From NCBI GenBank assembly GCA_041623895.1, contig JBFJVZ010000243.1:1-11795 (forward strand): 11,795 bases of DNA, given 5' to 3'. The notes under the pieces are model-generated. The model had not been told where the DNA came from. It was given only the letters and a program-made list of their open reading frames with translations, and searched no databases. Source of the stretch: JBFJVZ01 sp041623895. Lineage in GTDB: Bacteria > Planctomycetota > Planctomycetia > Pirellulales > Pirellulaceae. Each line of letters starts with the position of its first letter. Within the stretch, counting starts at the first letter, position 1. Below, in pieces: positions 7,384-11,795 of the stretch. The translations under genes were made by a program, and so were the position numbers.

Positions 7384-10287
7384 ATGACTTTCGCACGAAC
7401 GCAACTCGGTCTGATTTGTTTTGCCTTCGCGATCTGTCTTCCAGACACGGCCCACGCGGTCGATTTTGAGGCCGATATCGCGTCGATTCTTGTTGCTCGT
7501 TGTATTGAATGCCACAACGAACGCAAATCATCGGGCGGGCTGGATCTATCGTCGAGTGTTTCTGTGAGTAAAGGCGGCGACTCGGGCGCAGCGATCGAGG
7601 CAGGTGATGCCGCTGGCAGCTACCTGTTTCAGCGAATCCGCGACGGTGAAATGCCGCCCGAATCTCGGGGCGAGTCTCAAAAACTGCCGGACGACGAAAT
7701 CGCGTTAATAGAACAATGGATTGCCGGCGGCGGTGCGTGGCCGAAGAACCGGACACTGAATCTGTACGAAAAAACCTCAACAGTTCGCGGTGGTTTGGAC
7801 TGGTGGTCATTGCAACCGGTCAAGCGTCCTGAATTGCCGGACTCCGCTGATCAGCACCCAATTGATGCTTTAATTCGATCGCGTCTTCAGCACCAGGGAA
7901 TGACCATGTCTCCGCGCGCTGATCGGCTGGCACTCGTGCGCCGCGCGTACATCGATCTTCTCGGCTTGCCGCCAACACCGGAGCAGGTGGATGCTTTTGT
8001 CGAGGACGATTCAGCTGACGCCTGGGAACACTTGATCGATCGATTGCTTCAGTCTCCTCATTACGGCGAACGTTGGGCGAGGTATTGGTTGGACGTGGTC
8101 CGTTTTGCCGAAACCAACGGTTATGAGCGAGACAAGCTGAAGCCGAGTATTTGGAAGTATCGCGACTGGGTTATCAAGGCCTTCAACGATGACATGCCAT
8201 ATGACAAATTCGTCACCCAGCAGCTTGCCGGCGATGAGGTTGAAGATCGCGATCAGCAGTCCGTAATCGCGACCGGCATGATCCGCGCCGGCACTTGGAA
8301 TGACGAGCCGAATGATCCGGCTGATTACGTTTACACGCGTCTGGAAGACTTCGTTCATACCACCGCTTCTGCGTTCATTGGATTAACAGTCAAGTGCGCG
8401 CGCTGCCACGATCATAAATTCGATCCCATTCCACAGACCGATTACTACCGGATCGCCGCCGCCTTCTGGCCGGGATATATCGGGCAAGCAAATTTGGGCG
8501 GCCCGAATCACGAGCAGCTTGGGTTTGACGTGTTCGGTTGGACGGATCGTGCTGCCAAAGCGGAGCCAATTCACTTGCTGATTAAAGGTGAACGCCATCA
8601 GCCCGGCGAAGTGGTTAGCCCCGGTGTGCTGTCAGCGATCCCCAGCCTTGACCGTCATTTTGATCCGCCGCCGGCGGCTGCCAGGACGACGCGGCGGCGA
8701 CTGCAGTTGGCCAAATGGATCACAGATCGGCGGCATCCACTGACCGCGCGGGTGTTGGTCAACCGATTGTGGTTGCATCACTTTGGCGAGGGCATCGTGC
8801 GGACTCCCAACAATTTTGGCTTCAAGGGATCGCTCCCGACGCACCCGAAATTGCTCGACTGGCTGGCGTCAGAGTTTGTCGATCGGGGTTGGGAAATCAA
8901 GCCGCTGCACAAGTTGATCATGATGTCGGAGACTTATCAGCAAGCATCACAACATCCGCAGCAAGATAGATACTTTCAGGTCGATTCACAGAACGAACTT
9001 TTGTGGCGGTTCAACCGGCAACGATTGGACGCGGAAGCAATGCGAGACTCTATGCTGGCCGTTAGCGGACAATTAAACGTAAAGATGGGCGGCCCAAGTT
9101 TTTACCCCGAGATCAGCGATGAAGCACTTGAGGGACTCTCCAAAAAGTCGGGTGACTGGAAAGCTTCGCCTGCGGAGGAACGATCGCGGCGCAGCATTTA
9201 TATGATGAGCAAACGGTCACGCCTGTTGCCGCTAATGACCAGCTTCAACTTTAGTGACACGACATTGCCATGTGGGCAGCGTGACGAAACGATCGTCGCC
9301 CCTCAGTCACTTGCGCTGCTGAACAATCGATTTGTTCACCGTCAAAGCGAGGCGATGGCATTGCGTGTCGCGAAGCAAGCCGACAGCGTTGACGAACAAG
9401 TCTCGATTGCCTGGCGTCTGGTATTCGGGCGTTTGCCGACGGAGCAGGAACTTGACTGGTCGCGGACGCATCTGGCAGATCAATTATCCCTGTTTCAGAA
9501 CAAACCGCTGTCCGGTGAGATCACCAACAATGGTTTGGCACTTTGGCTGCGTGCCGATCGTGGTGTAGAAACGGACGCTCATGGAGGAGTTATGTTTTGG
9601 CGTGATCAGGTTTCACATGCAGGGATATTGCCACATGATGCGTCTCAGGCGGATCCCAGTCGCAGACCGCAGTTTGTATCCGCTGGCTTTGCTGGAAAGC
9701 CTGTACTCAGATTCGACGGCAAGCGGCAATTCTTGCACGTGGCGGGGCAGGTGATTTCAACATCGCAGTTCACGATCATTGCCGTCGCAAACGACCGATC
9801 AAGCGAAACGGGGGCACGAGAAATTATCTCCAACTGGAGCCGTCAAGGCCGTAGCACGACGTCCGTTTTTTTGGGAACCCGGGACCAGGGTGAAATCCGT
9901 TTTTCTGATGCGTTTGCACCGGCCGGAAAACTTCGCGAACCGGCGAAGCCATTCATTCTGACTGGCATTTGCCGTCAGTCATCGGCGCAGACATTTCAGA
10001 ACTCGCGTCAATTATCCTCATCAGCATCGCTGCCCAATCGTGATCTAGCTGCGCCGTACGTGATCGGCACACAAGGCAACTACGGCACGGAGTGGTGGGA
10101 CGGCGATGTCGCGGAAGTTTTGGTGTACGATCGAGCGCTAACCGAGTCAGAATGCGGGCAGGCCTGGCAACTGCTGGCGAAGCGATATGAGATCGACTTG
10201 GAGGGAAACCTGGATGCACATCATTTAGCGCTCGCGTCCTTGTGTCATGTCTTGCTGAACACAAACGAATTCATGTACATCGATTGA
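7384..10287 (+). CDS. PSCyt1 / DUF1549 / DUF1553 haem protein with LamG-like insertion
   Basis: Start at 7384 is chosen because it gives a compact Sec signal (MTFARTQLGLICFAFAICL, cleavage after AHA at residue 25). An ATG at 7333 would add 17 residues; neither has a Shine-Dalgarno. Numbering below is from 7384 (967 residues). PSCyt1 (about 27-118) has CIECH (40-44) and probable distal Met90 in EMPPE. DUF1549 (about 157-361) has LVRRAYIDLLGLPPTPEQ, YGERWARYWLDVVRFAE and the second haem motif CARCH (338-342), followed by DHKFDPI. DUF1553 (from about 435) has RLQLAKWITDRRHPLTARV, RLWLHHFGEGIV and the hallmark LPCGQRDETIVAPQSLALLNN. The family normally closes soon after the RLPTEQELDW helix. Here about 235 residues (706-943) are inserted first, with LamG/concanavalin-like features: LALWLRADRGVETD, FTIIAVAND and WWDGDVAEVLVYDRALTESE. 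The DUF1553 ending LASLCHVLLNTNEFMYID then resumes. A redox protein with a glycan-binding module is plausible; its reaction is unknown. The DUF1501 gene follows after 13 bases. Confidence 0.97.
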   Translation: MTFARTQLGLICFAFAICLPDTAHAVDFEADIASILVARCIECHNERKSSGGLDLSSSVSVSKGGDSGAAIEAGDAAGSYLFQRIRDGEMPPESRGESQKLPDDEIALIEQWIAGGGAWPKNRTLNLYEKTSTVRGGLDWWSLQPVKRPELPDSADQHPIDALIRSRLQHQGMTMSPRADRLALVRRAYIDLLGLPPTPEQVDAFVEDDSADAWEHLIDRLLQSPHYGERWARYWLDVVRFAETNGYERDKLKPSIWKYRDWVIKAFNDDMPYDKFVTQQLAGDEVEDRDQQSVIATGMIRAGTWNDEPNDPADYVYTRLEDFVHTTASAFIGLTVKCARCHDHKFDPIPQTDYYRIAAAFWPGYIGQANLGGPNHEQLGFDVFGWTDRAAKAEPIHLLIKGERHQPGEVVSPGVLSAIPSLDRHFDPPPAAARTTRRRLQLAKWITDRRHPLTARVLVNRLWLHHFGEGIVRTPNNFGFKGSLPTHPKLLDWLASEFVDRGWEIKPLHKLIMMSETYQQASQHPQQDRYFQVDSQNELLWRFNRQRLDAEAMRDSMLAVSGQLNVKMGGPSFYPEISDEALEGLSKKSGDWKASPAEERSRRSIYMMSKRSRLLPLMTSFNFSDTTLPCGQRDETIVAPQSLALLNNRFVHRQSEAMALRVAKQADSVDEQVSIAWRLVFGRLPTEQELDWSRTHLADQLSLFQNKPLSGEITNNGLALWLRADRGVETDAHGGVMFWRDQVSHAGILPHDASQADPSRRPQFVSAGFAGKPVLRFDGKRQFLHVAGQVISTSQFTIIAVANDRSSETGAREIISNWSRQGRSTTSVFLGTRDQGEIRFSDAFAPAGKLREPAKPFILTGICRQSSAQTFQNSRQLSSSASLPNRDLAAPYVIGTQGNYGTEWWDGDVAEVLVYDRALTESECGQAWQLLAKRYEIDLEGNLDAHHLALASLCHVLLNTNEFMYID

Positions 10288-10290
10288 GCG

Positions 10291-10299
10291 GGGGAGAGG
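10291..10299 (+). promoter_or_regulatory. Shine-Dalgarno for the GTG-started DUF1501 gene
   Basis: The purine run GGGGAGAGG sits in the 13-base gap before the GTG at 10301; GGAG (10293-10296) lies four bases from the start codon. It is the clearest ribosome binding site in the window and supports the GTG start, which also places a twin-arginine motif at residues 11-12. Confidence 0.6.
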
Positions 10300-10300
10300 C

Positions 10301-11752
10301 GTGAAACCACTATTTCCATGCGGCCGATCGCGGCGCGAGTTCGTTTGGCAAATGGGCGGTGGCTTCGCCGGTTTGGCGTTAACCGCTTTGCTGGATAGCG
10401 ACGGTTTTTTTTCGCGTCATGGGTTGGGTAATGACAAAGTCGAGTCGCCTTTGGCTCCCAGGAATCCTCACTTTGCAGCGAAGGCGAAGAGTTGCATTTT
10501 TTTGATGATGAACGGTGCTCCGAGCCAGGTCGACACATTTGACTTCAAGCCGGAGCTGAAAAAGTACTCCGGGAAATCTCTTCCCCAGGACAAAAAATAT
10601 ATCAACTCCGGCGGCCGCAAGGTCGGGTTTTTGACGCCCAATTGGCGACCGTTCCGACCCGGCGGTGAGAGTGGCTTGTTGATTTCCGATTATTTCCCTC
10701 GTCTTCGTGAGCATGCTGACAAGTTAGCTGTCATCAATTCTTGCCATGCTGACAGCCATGCTCATGGTTCGGCGTTGGTGGCCATGAACACCGGCAGCAC
10801 TTTCATTGGCCGACCGTCCTTGGGCAGCTGGTGTGTCTATGGGCTGGGAACGGAAAATCAAAGCCTGCCGGGATACGTGGTGATCATGGACCGCCGTGGT
10901 GGACCTATTTCGGGCGAGCCGAATTATTCCAGCGGGTTCATGCCGTCAACTTATCAGGGCACGCTTTTTCGGCCGGTCGGTACTCCGATCCTGGATCTCA
11001 AGGGCCCCCAGCATATTGATCGCCAGGCGCAAATCAACCAATTACGATTGCTTGATCAGCTGAATCAGAAGCATCTTGCACAGCGGCCGGATGCTCACGA
11101 GTTGGCAGCGCGGATTCAGTCTTACGAACTCGCATTCAAGATGCAGTCGGAAGCCCCTGAGGCCGTCGACTTGGCTTCCGAGAGCCAACAGACGCTGGAC
11201 GATTATGGTGTCGGCAAGCAGCCAACGGACGAATTTGGACGCAATTGTTTGATTGCCAGGCGGTTGGTCCAGCGCGGCGTTCGCTTCGTGCAGCTTTACT
11301 CCGGCGGTGGCCACCTGGAAGACACCTGGGACGCGCATGAGAGCATTGAAAAGAATCATGGCAAACATGGAGCTGAAGTTGACCAGCCAATTGCCGCCTT
11401 GTTGACTGACCTGGAGCAACGAGGGTTATTGGAAGAAACTCTGATCATTTGGGGCGGCGAGTTTGGTCGGATGCCGTTTAGCGAAGGCAAAGATGCTCCC
11501 GGTCGCAACCACAATCCCTATGGATTCAGCATGTGGATGGCCGGGGGCGGAGTCAAAGGAGGTATGACTTATGGCGAGACCGACGAATTTGGCTTCGAGG
11601 CTGTCGTGGACCAGACGCACGTGCATGACATCCACGCAACCATTCTGCATCTGATGGGCTTGGATCACGAGCGGCTGACGTACTTTCACCAGGGGCGCGA
11701 AGAAAGTTTGACGGACGTCCACGGTCGCGTCGTTGCTGGCATTCTGGCTTGA
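10301..11752 (+). CDS. DUF1501 protein, Tat-exported (alkaline phosphatase/sulfatase superfamily)
   Basis: This 483-residue protein begins at GTG. Its N-terminus carries a twin-arginine signal: SRREFVWQ (10-17) followed by a hydrophobic stretch GGGFAGLALTALL (19-31). Export in folded form is therefore likely. The body is a full-length DUF1501 domain (PF07394), a family placed in the alkaline phosphatase-like clan. Recognisable blocks are CIFLMMNGAPSQVDTFDFKP (65-84), INSCHADSHAHGSA (145-158), RFVQLYSGGGHLEDTWDAHE (328-347), IIWGGEFGRMPFSEG (382-396), GRNHNPYGFSMWMAGGGVKG (401-420) and VHDIHATILHLMGLDHERLT (441-460). The conserved Asp and His residues, including Asp78, His347?-region HE, His404 and His442-445 region residues, are candidate metal ligands by analogy with the clan; exact assignments are inference. 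No DUF1501 reaction is established with certainty. DUF1501 genes commonly follow DUF1549/DUF1553 genes in planctomycetes, and the 13-base spacing here points to a shared operon and pathway. Confidence 0.96.
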   Translation: MKPLFPCGRSRREFVWQMGGGFAGLALTALLDSDGFFSRHGLGNDKVESPLAPRNPHFAAKAKSCIFLMMNGAPSQVDTFDFKPELKKYSGKSLPQDKKYINSGGRKVGFLTPNWRPFRPGGESGLLISDYFPRLREHADKLAVINSCHADSHAHGSALVAMNTGSTFIGRPSLGSWCVYGLGTENQSLPGYVVIMDRRGGPISGEPNYSSGFMPSTYQGTLFRPVGTPILDLKGPQHIDRQAQINQLRLLDQLNQKHLAQRPDAHELAARIQSYELAFKMQSEAPEAVDLASESQQTLDDYGVGKQPTDEFGRNCLIARRLVQRGVRFVQLYSGGGHLEDTWDAHESIEKNHGKHGAEVDQPIAALLTDLEQRGLLEETLIIWGGEFGRMPFSEGKDAPGRNHNPYGFSMWMAGGGVKGGMTYGETDEFGFEAVVDQTHVHDIHATILHLMGLDHERLTYFHQGREESLTDVHGRVVAGILA

Positions 11753-11770
11753 GTCACGGTAGTTGCAGGC

Positions 11771-11795
11771 ATGAACGTTTTGATTGGTCACAACA
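11771..11795 (+). CDS. Possible start of a downstream gene, cut by the window end
   Basis: An ATG 18 bases after the DUF1501 stop opens a frame (MNVLIGHN) that runs to the window edge. The bases just upstream (TTGCAGG) are only a weak ribosome binding site. Eight codons are too few to identify a product, and the ATG may be chance. Confidence 0.2.

Noticed and set aside
6886..7515. Minus-strand frame (209 codons) crossing the intergenic region
   Set aside because: It overlaps the ends of two confident genes on the other strand and the repeat pair, and the product shows no domain.

Overview
The window looks like chromosomal DNA from a planctomycete, most likely of the Pirellulaceae/Rhodopirellula type. 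The evidence is the protein content. Four large exported proteins carry families that are strongly expanded in Planctomycetota and related phyla: the planctomycete cytochrome domains PSCyt1 and PSCyt2 (the latter also called DUF1549), PSD1/DUF1553, DUF1501, and PPC-type pre-peptidase domains. Base composition is moderately GC-rich, and most starts lack a clear Shine-Dalgarno sequence, which fits that phylum. I cannot name the species.

All genes are on the + strand. (1) Positions 2-1792 hold the 3' part of a gene for an exported PPC-domain protein with a proline-rich tail. (2) Positions 1862-4363 encode a Big2/DUF1549/DUF1553 protein with two candidate haem-binding sites, one of them an unusual CX4CH. 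(3) Positions 4363-7152 overlap gene 2 by one base (TGATG). They encode a PSCyt1 cytochrome fused to a seven-repeat WD40 region and an alanine-rich coiled coil of about 440 residues. (4) A gap of 180-231 bases holds a pair of near-identical repeats and no gene. (5) Positions 7384-10287 encode a PSCyt1-DUF1549-DUF1553 protein whose DUF1553 domain is split by a LamG-like insertion near its C-terminus. (6) Positions 10301-11752 encode a Tat-exported DUF1501 protein (alkaline phosphatase/sulfatase fold) starting at GTG 13 bases downstream. The last 43 bases hold at most the first codons of another gene.

Taken together the genes encode an extracytoplasmic module: five candidate covalent haem sites in three proteins, a seven-repeat WD40 region, Ig-like and lectin-like modules, and a phosphatase/sulfatase-superfamily protein. 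Sec signals are visible on genes 2-4 and a twin-arginine signal on gene 5. My inference is a surface or periplasmic redox/hydrolase assembly, perhaps acting on polysaccharide. The substrate and chemistry cannot be read from the sequence. The families and their clustering are familiar from planctomycete genomes, so the less ordinary points are architectural: the CX4CH motif, the domain insertion, the cytochrome-WD40-coiled-coil fusion and the intergenic repeats.
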